Assembly (NCBI GenBank): GCA_021828245.1
Contig: JAKASC010000016.1
Coordinates: 1 to 17,856, forward strand
DNA length: 17,856 nucleotides
Direction of reading: 5' to 3'
Source: Acidobacteriota bacterium
GTDB taxonomy: Bacteria > Acidobacteriota > Terriglobia > UBA7540
Below, in pieces: positions 8,340 through 15,648 of the stretch; position 1 is the first letter of the stretch; every line of letters begins with the position of its first letter. The translations under genes were made by a program, and so were the position numbers. The notes beneath the pieces are model-generated. The model was not told the origin of the DNA. It ran no database searches and saw nothing but the letters and a program-made list of their open reading frames with translations.

Positions 8340-9602
8340 CTACCCCGAAGAAGAGGTGCTCACTTCGGCGGATTCACCGAAGCCAGCAAAGATTCTTTCG
8401 TACAGCCTGCGCAGAGACGTCTTTTCCAGAAGAAACACCAGAAGCGAGGTAAGGGCGATTCCGAAGATAATCACGGAATACGCGGTGGCTTGCACCAAAT
8501 GACCGCCGGGCATTTTCGCCTGGAGAGGCAATGAGGCCAGCACGGCAGCGGCCAACCCGCGCGGCGCCATAATCGCCATCCGCACAGCATCTTGCTTCGG
8601 CACCGACTTGTTCACTCCAAAGCGCGCCACCGGAATGCGGAACAGGAAAATCAGGGCTGTCATGAGCAGACCAAAGAGGATCCAACCCATGTTGGTCAGT
8701 TGAACGGAAACCCCGACGTAGATGAAAAAGAAGGTCTTCACCAGAAATACGACCTCTGAAAAAAATGCCCGCTCCATCTTGCTGAGCGAGATGGGCTTGA
8801 GAAACGTGAACCGCTTGAGGAAGGATGTGTCCATGGAAGGGAGATTGCCCAACATCGCGCCAAAGGCGAGCGAGGCAATGGCGCCGCTAAAACCCAAAAA
8901 CTGGACGATCCCATAAATGACAAACACGAAAGCGATGGTGGTCATCAAGGAATTCTCGAGGGTCCGTACTCTATTCAACAGGATGGACCACGCGACCGCA
9001 CCCACCACCCCGAGGATGGCCGCGAATAGGAACGCAGCCAACAAATTGCCGAGCACGGGCCCGACGGCCACGTTTCCCGATTGCGCCGCCTGAAGCAAGG
9101 CCAACGCAATCACAATGGAGAGCACATCACCGATCGCCGATTCGAGAAACAGGATGGTACTGGCCTGCTCTGACATTTCCAGCCTCGAGGCCAGTGGAAT
9201 CACGACGGTCGGCGATGTTCCACCCAGAATCGCCCCGAGCATCAGCGAGGCGGTCACCGTCAGCCGACCCACTCCATGCGCTACGGCGGATACGACCAGC
9301 ATCGTCACAACGAAGTTCAGCAAGGCGAGCGAGAACGTGCCCCGCAGCGCCTTTCTGAGAACCTCAAGGCTGAGCCCGATGCCGCTCTCGAAAAGGATTA
9401 GAACCAGAGTGACGGTGGTAAAAACAGGACCCACGGCGCCAAAACTGGACGGCGTTACCAGGTGAAGCACCGGCCCCAAAAGCACACCGATCAGTGTTAG
9501 CCAGAGGACATCGGGGATCCGGGTCCGGCTAAACAATCCGACAAAAAAGTGCGCCAGGAAAATCAGCGCGCCGACAATGCCGATGACGCCCGACACGCTC
9601 AT
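8340..9602 (-). CDS. monovalent cation/proton antiporter, CPA superfamily
   Basis: A 420-residue inner-membrane protein with about 12 hydrophobic segments. It would exchange Na+ or K+ for H+ to control ion content and pH. Recognisable family sites are LFESGIGLSLEVL (71-82), GGTSPTVVIPLASR (127-140) on the discontinuous helix, ESAIGDVLS (154-162) with the transport aspartate Asp159, and MAPRGLAAAVLA (345-356) with the conserved Arg348. Two usual CPA1 residues differ: T-S-P replaces T-D-P, and Gly-Asp replaces Asn-Asp. The ATG at 9602 has an excellent AAGGAGGGG eight to nine bases upstream. There is no RCK or other regulatory tail; the last 25 residues are Ser/Gly/Glu-rich. It is followed by the KimA-like permease, which suggests a shared cation-balance task. 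I cannot tell Na+ from K+ specificity. Confidence 0.85.
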   Translation of the reverse strand: MSVSGVIGIVGALIFLAHFFVGLFSRTRIPDVLWLTLIGVLLGPVLHLVTPSSFGAVGPVFTTVTLVLILFESGIGLSLEVLRKALRGTFSLALLNFVVTMLVVSAVAHGVGRLTVTASLMLGAILGGTSPTVVIPLASRLEMSEQASTILFLESAIGDVLSIVIALALLQAAQSGNVAVGPVLGNLLAAFLFAAILGVVGAVAWSILLNRVRTLENSLMTTIAFVFVIYGIVQFLGFSGAIASLAFGAMLGNLPSMDTSFLKRFTFLKPISLSKMERAFFSEVVFLVKTFFFIYVGVSVQLTNMGWILFGLLMTALIFLFRIPVARFGVNKSVPKQDAVRMAIMAPRGLAAAVLASLPLQAKMPGGHLVQATAYSVIIFGIALTSLLVFLLEKTSLRRLYERIFAGFGESAEVSTSSSG

Positions 9603-9796
9603 GGGTCGTTCCCCTCCTTGATAAGCTTTACCGCCAAGGAATCGGCTTCCTCGGCAACGAGATTATCCCAAGAAGACTTGCCTTTGACAATCTTCGCTAA
9701 CGCGTTCGCGGCCCCCGGTCGTCTGCTATGCTCCCCCACGGTGGACCCAAGCCCGCCAGCAACACTTGTCTTCGCTCCAATCTCGCCAGAACCCAA
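9599..9796 (-). CDS. doubtful 65-residue ORF overlapping the antiporter start
   Basis: An open frame in the 269-base spacer between prmC and the antiporter. It stops in an ATGA overlap with the antiporter ATG, the arrangement of translationally coupled genes, and its second half reads like a soluble helical protein (KSSWDNLVAEEADSLAVKLI). Against it: the only starts are TTG at 9796 and GTG at about 9739, neither with a ribosome-binding site, and the first 30 residues are glycine/serine-rich without character. I do not recognise a family. Otherwise the spacer holds only the antiporter ribosome-binding site. Confidence 0.28.
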   Translation of the reverse strand: MGSGEIGAKTSVAGGLGSTVGEHSRRPGAANALAKIVKGKSSWDNLVAEEADSLAVKLIKEGNDP

Positions 9797-9871
9797 CGAC
9801 GTTTTGGTTTCGCAGTTTTTACAACGAGAGGGCGCATCTCAGACACAGAGATGATTCGGGAACCATCCGTT

Positions 9872-10795
9872 TCAAGCCAATTCGGGCCGGGCTTGGCGAG
9901 CCATCACAACCCGCGGAATGCCGGCCAGGTCGGGCCGGACTTCCACCTGCGTCCACGATTCGTCTAGAAGCGCCAACACAGGCTCGCGCATTTGGTAGCC
10001 AATCTCCACCACCAGCCAGCCACCCGGCTTGAGCACCTGCCGCGCCTGCGGAAACAGCCGACGATAGACCTCATCGCCCCGCTCAAGTCCGCCCCAGGCC
10101 AGCCGCGGCTCAAAGTCCCGCACTTCACGCTGCACGTGCTCGATTTCATCGCGGCCGACATAAGGTGGATTGGAAATGACAAAGTCTAACGTTCCCGCAT
10201 AGGTAGGTTGGAGGAAATAAGTCAGCAGATCAGTTTCGTGAAATTGAATCCGCCCGGCAAACCCTAGCCGTTCCGCATTGCGCGCCGCGACGCCGAGCGC
10301 AGCCGGGGAGATGTCCGTCGCATGAATTTTCGCCTCAGGAAACTCATGGGCCAGCGCCACGGCAATGCACCCCGAGCCGGTGCCGACGTCCACCATCCGT
10401 AACCCGCCGCCGCGGGAACGACAGCTTTCACCTGCCAAGTCAATGACGGCCTCAATCAAATGCTCCGTTTCGGGGCGAGGAATTAACACGTCCGGCGTCA
10501 CCTCGAAATCCAATCCCCAGAATTCTTGGTGGCCCGTAATGTATTGGGTGGGTTTGCCCGTAAGCCGCTCGGCAATGAGGTGAAAATAGCGCTCCGTCTC
10601 GGCTGAGGAGAGTTTTTTCTCGCTATGGCTGTAAAGGGTGGTGCGGTCGCATGACAGCACCTGCATCAGCAGCAGTTCGGCGGCGAGGCTGGCCGAAGGG
10701 GTTTGGCCGGCAAGAAGTCGGCGCAAGCCTTCGGCGAGCGTCTCGCGCACAGTCGGTGTTCGCCGGGCCTGCGGCCATTTAACGAAGGAATCCAT
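9872..10795 (-). CDS. prmC: release factor glutamine N5-methyltransferase PrmC (HemK)
   Basis: Methylates the glutamine of the GGQ loop in release factors 1 and 2 using S-adenosylmethionine, which speeds translation termination. The 307-residue protein has an N-terminal helical release-factor-binding domain (about 1-95) with the linker KPTQYITGHQEFWGLDFEV, then PRPETE (107-112). The SAM site is VDVGTGSGCIAVAL (135-148) and the catalytic NPPY is at 209-212. Length and order fit the family well. I chose ATG at 10795; a GTG two codons earlier (10801) is equally possible and neither has a strong ribosome-binding site. It begins 43 bases after its substrate gene prfA, the classic prfA-prmC order, so both are probably co-transcribed. 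Confidence 0.93.
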   Translation of the reverse strand: MDSFVKWPQARRTPTVRETLAEGLRRLLAGQTPSASLAAELLLMQVLSCDRTTLYSHSEKKLSSAETERYFHLIAERLTGKPTQYITGHQEFWGLDFEVTPDVLIPRPETEHLIEAVIDLAGESCRSRGGGLRMVDVGTGSGCIAVALAHEFPEAKIHATDISPAALGVAARNAERLGFAGRIQFHETDLLTYFLQPTYAGTLDFVISNPPYVGRDEIEHVQREVRDFEPRLAWGGLERGDEVYRRLFPQARQVLKPGGWLVVEIGYQMREPVLALLDESWTQVEVRPDLAGIPRVVMARQARPELA

Positions 10796-10838
10796 GGTCA
10801 CGGCGCGCTCGGCCGGCCGCGTTGGCGGCGCTTTCCCG

Positions 10839-11924
10839 TTATGCGACCACGGCCGCCTGCTTCAAGCGTTCCGCTTGATGATGCGTGATGAGAGCTTCGA
10901 TGATGTCATCAATCCGGCCGTCCATCACTCGGTCAAGCTGGTGCAGAGTCAAGCCGATGCGGTGGTCGGTGACACGATTTTGCGGAAAGTTATACGTGCG
11001 TATTTTTTCGCTGCGGTCGCCCGTGCCCACCATGGTTCGCCGCTCCTCAACAATCTGTTGTTGCTGTTCCTGAAGCTTCATTTCATAAAGGCGAGACCGG
11101 AGCACCCGCATTGCCTTGGCGCGATTCTTGATTTGGGACTTTTCGTCCTGGCAGGAAACGACCATCCCGGTCGGCAGGTGCGTGATGCGCACGGCCGAAT
11201 AGGTGGTGTTCACCGATTGCCCGCCCGGCCCGGAAGAGCAAAACGTGTCAATACGAATGTCTTTGGGATCAATCTCCACCTCGACTTCGTCGGCCTCCGG
11301 CAACACGGCGACGGTCACCGCGGAGGTGTGGATGCGGCCCTGCTGCTCCGTCGCCGGAACCCGTTGCACGCGGTGCACGCCGCTTTCGTATTTCAGCTTG
11401 CTATACACCTTGGGACCTTCAATCAGGGCGATAACTTCCTTGAGCCCGCCCACACTGGACACCGACGTTGAAAGAACTTCCACGCGCCAACCTTGCGACT
11501 CGGCAAAGCGCGTGTACATGCGGAAAATCTCCTGCGCAAACAGCGTGGCCTCATCGCCCCCCGTGCCGGCCCGAATCTCCAGAACGACGTTCTTTTCGTC
11601 ATTGGGGTCTTTGGGAAGCATGAGCACCTTCAACTCATTTTCGATGGCCTCTTGGCGTTTCTCAAGTTCGGCTAGTTCTTCTTGCGCCAAGGCCTTCATT
11701 TCGGGATCGGAAGATGATTCGCTCAGCAGCGTCTTGGCGCTGACAAGGCCCTTCTGGATTTCCTTCCAAGCGCGGAATTTTTCAACAATCAGCCCCAGCT
11801 CAGCGTGCATTTTCGCAGTCTTTTGATAATGTGCCGGGTCGCCGAGAACTCTGGGGTCGCTTAGTTTCGCCGTCAACTCATCGTAGCGCTTTTCAATCTC
11901 CTCGAGTTTGCCAATAAAGTGCAT
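10839..11924 (-). CDS. prfA: peptide chain release factor 1 (RF1)
   Basis: Recognises UAA and UAG stop codons in the ribosomal A site and triggers release of the finished protein. The 361-residue product has the N-terminal coiled domain (5-100), the decoding domain with the tripeptide Pro-Ala-Thr at 190-192 (RVPATEQQGR), which marks RF1 rather than the Ser-Pro-Phe of RF2, and the peptidyl-release loop GPGGQSVNTTYSAVR with GGQ at 234-236. The length is that of a normal RF1. I start at ATG 11924 because GAGGGGGAAAGG lies just upstream; a TTG six codons earlier would overlap that site. A probable promoter at 12202-12173 implies a leader of about 240 bases. The usual upstream partner rpmE is not present. 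Confidence 0.96.
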   Translation of the reverse strand: MHFIGKLEEIEKRYDELTAKLSDPRVLGDPAHYQKTAKMHAELGLIVEKFRAWKEIQKGLVSAKTLLSESSSDPEMKALAQEELAELEKRQEAIENELKVLMLPKDPNDEKNVVLEIRAGTGGDEATLFAQEIFRMYTRFAESQGWRVEVLSTSVSSVGGLKEVIALIEGPKVYSKLKYESGVHRVQRVPATEQQGRIHTSAVTVAVLPEADEVEVEIDPKDIRIDTFCSSGPGGQSVNTTYSAVRITHLPTGMVVSCQDEKSQIKNRAKAMRVLRSRLYEMKLQEQQQQIVEERRTMVGTGDRSEKIRTYNFPQNRVTDHRIGLTLHQLDRVMDGRIDDIIEALITHHQAERLKQAAVVA

Positions 11925-11943
11925 CGCACCTTTCCCCCTCAAG

Positions 11944-11960
11944 TTCGGCCGTCAGCCGAA
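11944..11960 (-). promoter_or_regulatory. prfA: hairpin in the prfA leader
   Basis: TTCGGC and GCCGAA form a perfect six-pair stem around a five-base loop, ending about 20 bases before the prfA start and almost touching its ribosome-binding site. It could modulate initiation or protect the 5' end. No T run follows, so it is not a terminator. Confidence 0.35.
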
Positions 11961-12172
11961 AGCCCTCAGAATCAGCCATTGCTGAATTTCATCCCCATCG
12001 AGCCGCTACGATGACGCCGCCCGATTCCGTCCCAGCTTACAGAATAATGTCCAAAGGCCATATGGGTTACTTGCCGCAAGTTCACCCTCGGTTCGCGAAC
12101 GCGGAAGCGCCCACGCCTCAAATAGTCGGACGCTTGCACCGCAAAATAAATAGCTCTTGACCTCTCATTGCC

Positions 12173-12202
12173 AGAATAGCCGTCTGCTTTGGGAGGTGTC
12201 AA
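12173..12202 (-). promoter_or_regulatory. probable sigma-70 promoter for prfA-prmC
   Basis: On the minus strand a perfect -35 TTGACA (12202-12197) is followed after 18 bases by TATTCT (12178-12173), four of six matches to TATAAT. Transcription would begin near 12166, about 240 bases before the prfA ATG. It points the right way and lies in the spacer upstream of prfA, after the HD gene has ended. Confidence 0.5.
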
Positions 12203-12398
12203 TTGAGCAAGGCGAGCGGCCAAAAAGCGGATGGTATCTTGCGCAGTCTGCCAAAGTATAACCGCGTAGCCGCACCCCCGCGATGGCGAGGAGAACCCGG
12301 CAAGGGGCGTCTCCGGCGCAAGGACGCAACCATTGAACGCTGCAAGGGGAACTCGCGGCGTCCATCTTCGGTTAGCTATGGTCGGGAGTCATCAAAGC
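12203..12398. other. spacer with alternative GC-rich hairpins
   Basis: Together with the prfA leader this makes a 474-base stretch (11925-12398) without a convincing gene; the open frames in it show no protein-like pattern. The block GGACGC at 12322-12327 can pair with GCGTCC at 12358-12363, and its inner GACGC can instead pair with GCGTC at 12307-12311, so two stems exclude each other. Several CAAG/GCAA motifs occur between them. This might be a structured RNA or just the GC-rich end of the HD transcript; no T run follows on the minus strand. Confidence 0.3.
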
Positions 12399-12971
12399 CT
12401 ATCGGGAGCCGGTGGAAGGCGGTTCAAGGCCCAGTTCGGGCGCGATGCCGCGCATGGCTTCGATGCAGAACGCGATGTGTTCGTCGAGCGGTACGTTGAG
12501 CTCTTCGGCCCCTCGAATAATGTCTTCGCGGCTCACGGCGCGCGCGAAGGCTTTGTCCTTCATCCGCTTGCGGACCGATTTCGCTTCTAGCGTCGCAATC
12601 CGGTCCGGGCGCACCAGCGCGCACGCGGTAATGAAGCCGGCCAATTCATCACAAGCAAACAGAGCTCGGGCCATGAGCGTATCCCGCGGAACACCCGAGT
12701 AGTCGGCATGTCCCAAAATGGCGCGGCGGATATCTTCCTCCACCCCTTTATCCTTCAAAATCTCGCTGCCTTGCAGCGGATGGTCGGGCGCGTTAGGGTG
12801 AATTTCGTAGTCAAAATCGTGCAATAGTCCGACGACCGCCCAGCGCTGATCATCTTCGCCGAATTTGCGTGCGTAAGCTCTCATACACGCTTCAACGGCG
12901 AGCATGTGCCGCCTCAAATTCTCGTTCTGGACGTACTCGCAAACCAATGCCCATGCCGCGTCGCGATCCAT
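12399..12971 (-). CDS. HD-domain hydrolase of unknown substrate
   Basis: A soluble 190-residue metal-dependent phosphohydrolase-type protein. The metal site reads His22 (LRRHMLAVE), His51-Asp52 (LLHDFDYEIHPN), His88 (ILGHADYSG) and Asp108 (FACDELAGF), the H...HD...H...D order of the HD superfamily. Small stand-alone HD proteins like this are often called HDIG or hydrolase proteins and act on nucleotides or other phosphoesters; the substrate cannot be told here. The C-terminal part (130-190) is helical and acidic. ATG at 12971 has GGGGGAAGG about eight bases upstream, and a perfect -10 box lies just behind it. It runs in the same direction as prfA but is separated by 474 bases and the probable prfA promoter, so it is likely its own unit. 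Confidence 0.82.
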   Translation of the reverse strand: MDRDAAWALVCEYVQNENLRRHMLAVEACMRAYARKFGEDDQRWAVVGLLHDFDYEIHPNAPDHPLQGSEILKDKGVEEDIRRAILGHADYSGVPRDTLMARALFACDELAGFITACALVRPDRIATLEAKSVRKRMKDKAFARAVSREDIIRGAEELNVPLDEHIAFCIEAMRGIAPELGLEPPSTGSR

Positions 12972-13002
12972 CGGTGCCTTCCCCCAAAAAGCCTACGCCG
13001 GC

Positions 13003-13008
13003 ATTATA
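13003..13008 (-). promoter_or_regulatory. -10 box for the HD hydrolase gene
   Basis: A perfect TATAAT on the minus strand, 32 bases upstream of the HD gene ATG, which would give a leader of about 25 bases containing the ribosome-binding site. The hexamer 17 bases further up is not a good -35. Confidence 0.45.
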
Positions 13009-13072
13009 CGATAACCTGCGTTGGGCGGCTTAGCGCCGTCGCCGCAAAGATTCCCACAATCTTATCTTGGAC

Positions 13073-13081
13073 TGATACAAT
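13073..13081 (+). promoter_or_regulatory. tdh: possible extended -10 promoter for tdh
   Basis: TGATACAAT fits an extended -10 element (TG, one base, then TACAAT with five of six matches). It lies in the 273-base divergent spacer between the HD gene and tdh and would give tdh a leader of about 155 bases. No good -35 is seen, which an extended -10 can tolerate. I see no other feature in that spacer besides the HD promoter. Confidence 0.35.
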
Positions 13082-13244
13082 CGCTGGCGGGACAATTGCC
13101 GGCCACGCTGTCTGTTCCGCCCCGGCGCAGCCGGAGCGCTGAGCAGGCGATCCTCCAGTGGCGCACGGCTTCCGTAGAGATTGTTGCCCGCCGTGCGGCT
13201 TCGCCGGCGATTTACAAGCGGCGACTGAACGAAAGGTGCAACGG

Positions 13245-14270
13245 ATGAAAGCTCTGGTTAAGGCGAAGCGAGAACCCGGTTTATGGCTCCAAGAAGTTGA
13301 AGAGCCGGTCATTGGCATCAACGATGTTCTGATCCGTGTTGAGCGAACCGGCATTTGCGGCACTGACGTCCACATTTACGACTGGAACGAGTGGGCGCAA
13401 AGCACGATTCCCGTTCCTTTGGTGATTGGGCACGAATTTGTCGGAGAAATTGTGAGAGTCGGCTCGAACGTCAACGACTTTCATCCTGGTGATCTGGTGA
13501 GTGGCGAAGGGCACGTTGTTTGCGGGCGGTGCCGCAACTGCCTCGCCGGCCGACGACATCTTTGCGCTCATAGCCAAGGCGTGGGAGTGAACCGCTCCGG
13601 GGCCTTTGCCGAGTATATTGCCCTGCCGATGAGCAATATCTGGCGGCATGCGCCGTCCGTGGACCACGACGTAGCCGCCATCTTTGATCCTTTTGGCAAC
13701 GCCGTGCACACGGCGTTGTCCTTTCCCGTGCTGGGCGAGGACGTTCTCATCACCGGCGCCGGCCCGATCGGCCTGATGGCGGCGGCGGTGGTTCGCCATG
13801 CGGGAGCGCGCTTTGTGGTCATCACCGACCTCAATCGTTATCGCCTTGCTCTGGCGGAAAAGATCGGGGTTACGCGGGCCCTCGATCCTCGCACGATTCG
13901 CCTAGGCGAGGTGCAAAAAGAATTGGGCATGGCGGAGGGCTTTGACGTCGGCCTGGAAATGTCCGGCAGTGCTGAAGCTTTTCGCGAAATGCTGGCCAAC
14001 ATGAGCCACGGAGCCAAAATCGCCATGCTCGGTATCCCCGATCGGGAGATTGCCATTGACTGGCGCACGGTTATCTTCAACATGCTGACCATCAAAGGCA
14101 TCTACGGCCGCGAAATGTATGAGACTTGGTACAAAATGACCGTCATGCTTCAATCCGGCCTCGACATTCGACCCGTCATTACGCACCGATTCCACTACTC
14201 CGAATATCCAAAGGGCTTTGAGGTCATGCGAAGCGGTCAGTGCGGGAAGGTCATACTCGAATGGCGCTAG
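13245..14270 (+). CDS. tdh: L-threonine 3-dehydrogenase
   Basis: Zinc-dependent medium-chain dehydrogenase that oxidises L-threonine to 2-amino-3-oxobutyrate with NAD+, the first step of threonine breakdown to glycine and acetyl-CoA. The 341-residue length equals the E. coli enzyme. Catalytic zinc ligands are Cys38 (RTGICGTDVHIYDWNEW) and His63-Glu64 (IGHEF). The structural zinc site is Cys93, Cys96, Cys99 and Cys107. The WNEWAQ and GVGVNRSGAFAEY stretches are typical of Tdh, DPFGNAVHTAL is a Tdh signature, and GAGPIG at 171-176 binds NAD. ATG at 13245 has GAAAGGTG about nine bases upstream; the frame is open further up but that part does not resemble the family. The usual partner kbl (2-amino-3-ketobutyrate CoA ligase) is not beside it. 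Closely related polyol dehydrogenases are the main alternative. Confidence 0.92.
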   Translation: MKALVKAKREPGLWLQEVEEPVIGINDVLIRVERTGICGTDVHIYDWNEWAQSTIPVPLVIGHEFVGEIVRVGSNVNDFHPGDLVSGEGHVVCGRCRNCLAGRRHLCAHSQGVGVNRSGAFAEYIALPMSNIWRHAPSVDHDVAAIFDPFGNAVHTALSFPVLGEDVLITGAGPIGLMAAAVVRHAGARFVVITDLNRYRLALAEKIGVTRALDPRTIRLGEVQKELGMAEGFDVGLEMSGSAEAFREMLANMSHGAKIAMLGIPDREIAIDWRTVIFNMLTIKGIYGREMYETWYKMTVMLQSGLDIRPVITHRFHYSEYPKGFEVMRSGQCGKVILEWR

Positions 14271-14312
14271 TGGCCTCTCCAACGATGGCTTTTCCGCCAC
14301 AAAGATTTTCTG

Positions 14313-14326
14313 ACCCGCCGGCGGGT
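14313..14326. repeat. 14-base perfect palindrome between tdh and the amidohydrolase gene
   Basis: ACCCGCCGGCGGGT reads the same on both strands and lies in the 158-base convergent spacer. As RNA it would make only a five-pair stem with a CCGG loop and no T run follows, so it may be a weak bidirectional terminator or a chance GC-rich palindrome. Confidence 0.3.
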
Positions 14327-14428
14327 GAATGTCTCCGATCCGGCCTCGGTTAAAGTGATTGAGTGAGACAAGAACCACCCTTCATCGAGTGGCGTGCGAT
14401 GGAACTCCGGCAGTGTTGACACACGGAG

Positions 14429-15262
14429 TCATGTGGGAAGACGGTAAAACTGTTGAGCGTTTTGAAACCACACTCCGGCCTGCTCGTCGCTCGAGAGCCT
14501 TTGCGTGTAATTTTTGGCGATCCGAACAACCTGCGAGTAAATTGCCGCTAAAGTGCAGACAGGCCAGTCAGACCCCATCATGATTCGGCCACTGCCAAAG
14601 GCGTTGAACACGACGTCAAGGTAAGGTTCAAAGTCGGAGGGACGCCAATGGGCCCAATCGGCCTCGGTCACCATGCCGGAGACCTTGCACCAAACGTTGG
14701 GCGAGGCAGCCAAGTCCTTCAGACCTGAGAGCCACGGCTCCAGACGATGCTCCCGAATAGGCGGCTTGGCGATGTGGTCGAGCACGAACGGCTGAGAGGG
14801 AAATTCCGCCACCAGCTTTTTCGCGACCGGCAAATGGCGCGGAAACAGCAGCAAGTCGTAAGTTAAGCCATAGGATTGAAGCAACCCAATGCCACGGCGA
14901 AAGTCCTGACGCAGCATAAACTGGTCGTCCGCCTCGTCGTGAACGATATGCCGGACGCCGCGAAACTTGGGATGGCGGACCAGTGTCTCAAGCTGTGCCT
15001 CCACGCCTGGGTCGCACAAATCCACCCAACCCACCACGCCGCGGATAAAAGGATAGTGGTCGGCCAACTCGAGCAGCCATCGGCTCTCTTCCAAGGTTTG
15101 TCGAGCCTGGACTGCCACCGTCCCGTCAATGCCCTCGAGCGCCAGCAGCGGCTCAAGGTCCGGCGGCAGAAAATTACGCTGCAAAGCCTTCATGTGCGGC
15201 GCAATCCAAGGGTATTGCTGTGGCGAGTACATCCAGAAGTGCTGGTGCGTGTCTATTCTCAT
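14429..15262 (-). CDS. amidohydrolase-2 family protein, L-fuconolactonase-like (COG3618)
   Basis: A cytoplasmic TIM-barrel hydrolase of 277 residues, related to lactonases that open sugar-acid lactones such as L-fuconolactone. The family metal-site pattern is visible: His6-x-His8 at the N terminus (MRIDTHQHFW), FRGVRHIVHDE (100-110), His163 in FVLDHIAKPPI, WCKVSG (191-196) and Asp232 in IMMGSDWPV. The length and the HQHFW, FRGVRH and DHIAKP motifs are typical of the fuconolactonase branch. ATG at 15262 has CGGAG about eight bases upstream; the frame runs up to 15436, but the extra 58 residues have no family character. It is convergent with tdh and its own sugar dehydrogenase or dehydratase partners are not in the window, so the substrate is open. 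Confidence 0.85.
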   Translation of the reverse strand: MRIDTHQHFWMYSPQQYPWIAPHMKALQRNFLPPDLEPLLALEGIDGTVAVQARQTLEESRWLLELADHYPFIRGVVGWVDLCDPGVEAQLETLVRHPKFRGVRHIVHDEADDQFMLRQDFRRGIGLLQSYGLTYDLLLFPRHLPVAKKLVAEFPSQPFVLDHIAKPPIREHRLEPWLSGLKDLAASPNVWCKVSGMVTEADWAHWRPSDFEPYLDVVFNAFGSGRIMMGSDWPVCTLAAIYSQVVRIAKNYTQRLSSDEQAGVWFQNAQQFYRLPT

Positions 15263-15648
15263 GGACGCGCTCCGAAAATATAAGCCGGATAGAGGGTGAG
15301 CCCTCCGTGACGGCCCGGGTTTCGCCTTCACCTTCCCACAAACCCCGCTGATCCGCAAGCCTTGCCTTCCAGCAGCCAATTGCTTCTGAAAGCGTGATAC
15401 CGAGACGGTTGTCAGGAAGGCCGAGGACAGGCGCAATATATCGCGGTGCGATTGACTCCGGTGAAGCGGCCTTCCGGTTGGTCGTCATCCGGCCGGGCGC
15501 CGCCCAGGTCGCCGCGATAAAGCCTCCAAGATTGCCCGCCACAGCGGAGGCCCTGGGTGGTGGCAGCCGAGGCGGAAATGGCTTCCGTGCCGTTACCGGC
15601 TTACGCTATGCTCTTGTTTGGTCATCTTGTGCGAAGTGGAAGACCATT
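15263..15648. other. 386-base divergent spacer between amidohydrolase and Nudix genes
   Basis: I see no convincing gene; open frames on both strands here are low-complexity extensions of the flanking genes. It contains a short perfect hairpin GAGGG-TGAG-CCCTC (15292-15305) in the amidohydrolase leader, with A/T-rich sequence TTATATTTT just downstream of it on the minus strand. No strong promoter for the Nudix gene is visible. Confidence 0.4.

Noticed and set aside
11972..12223. 83-codon minus-strand frame upstream of prfA, considered as rpmE (ribosomal protein L31)
   Set aside because: The translation lacks the L31 pattern and cysteines; composition looks like noncoding leader.
12280..12363. 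Cyclic-di-GMP (GEMM-I) riboswitch, suggested by GGACGCAA
   Set aside because: The conserved surrounding elements and the tetraloop/receptor arrangement are missing, and no gene follows on the plus strand.
13158..13244. N-terminal extension of Tdh
   Set aside because: The extra 29 residues have no counterpart in the family, while ATG 13245 has a ribosome-binding site and gives the standard 341-residue length.
14313..14326. Palindrome as a strong terminator for tdh
   Set aside because: Only five pairs can form around a four-base loop and no T run follows on either strand.
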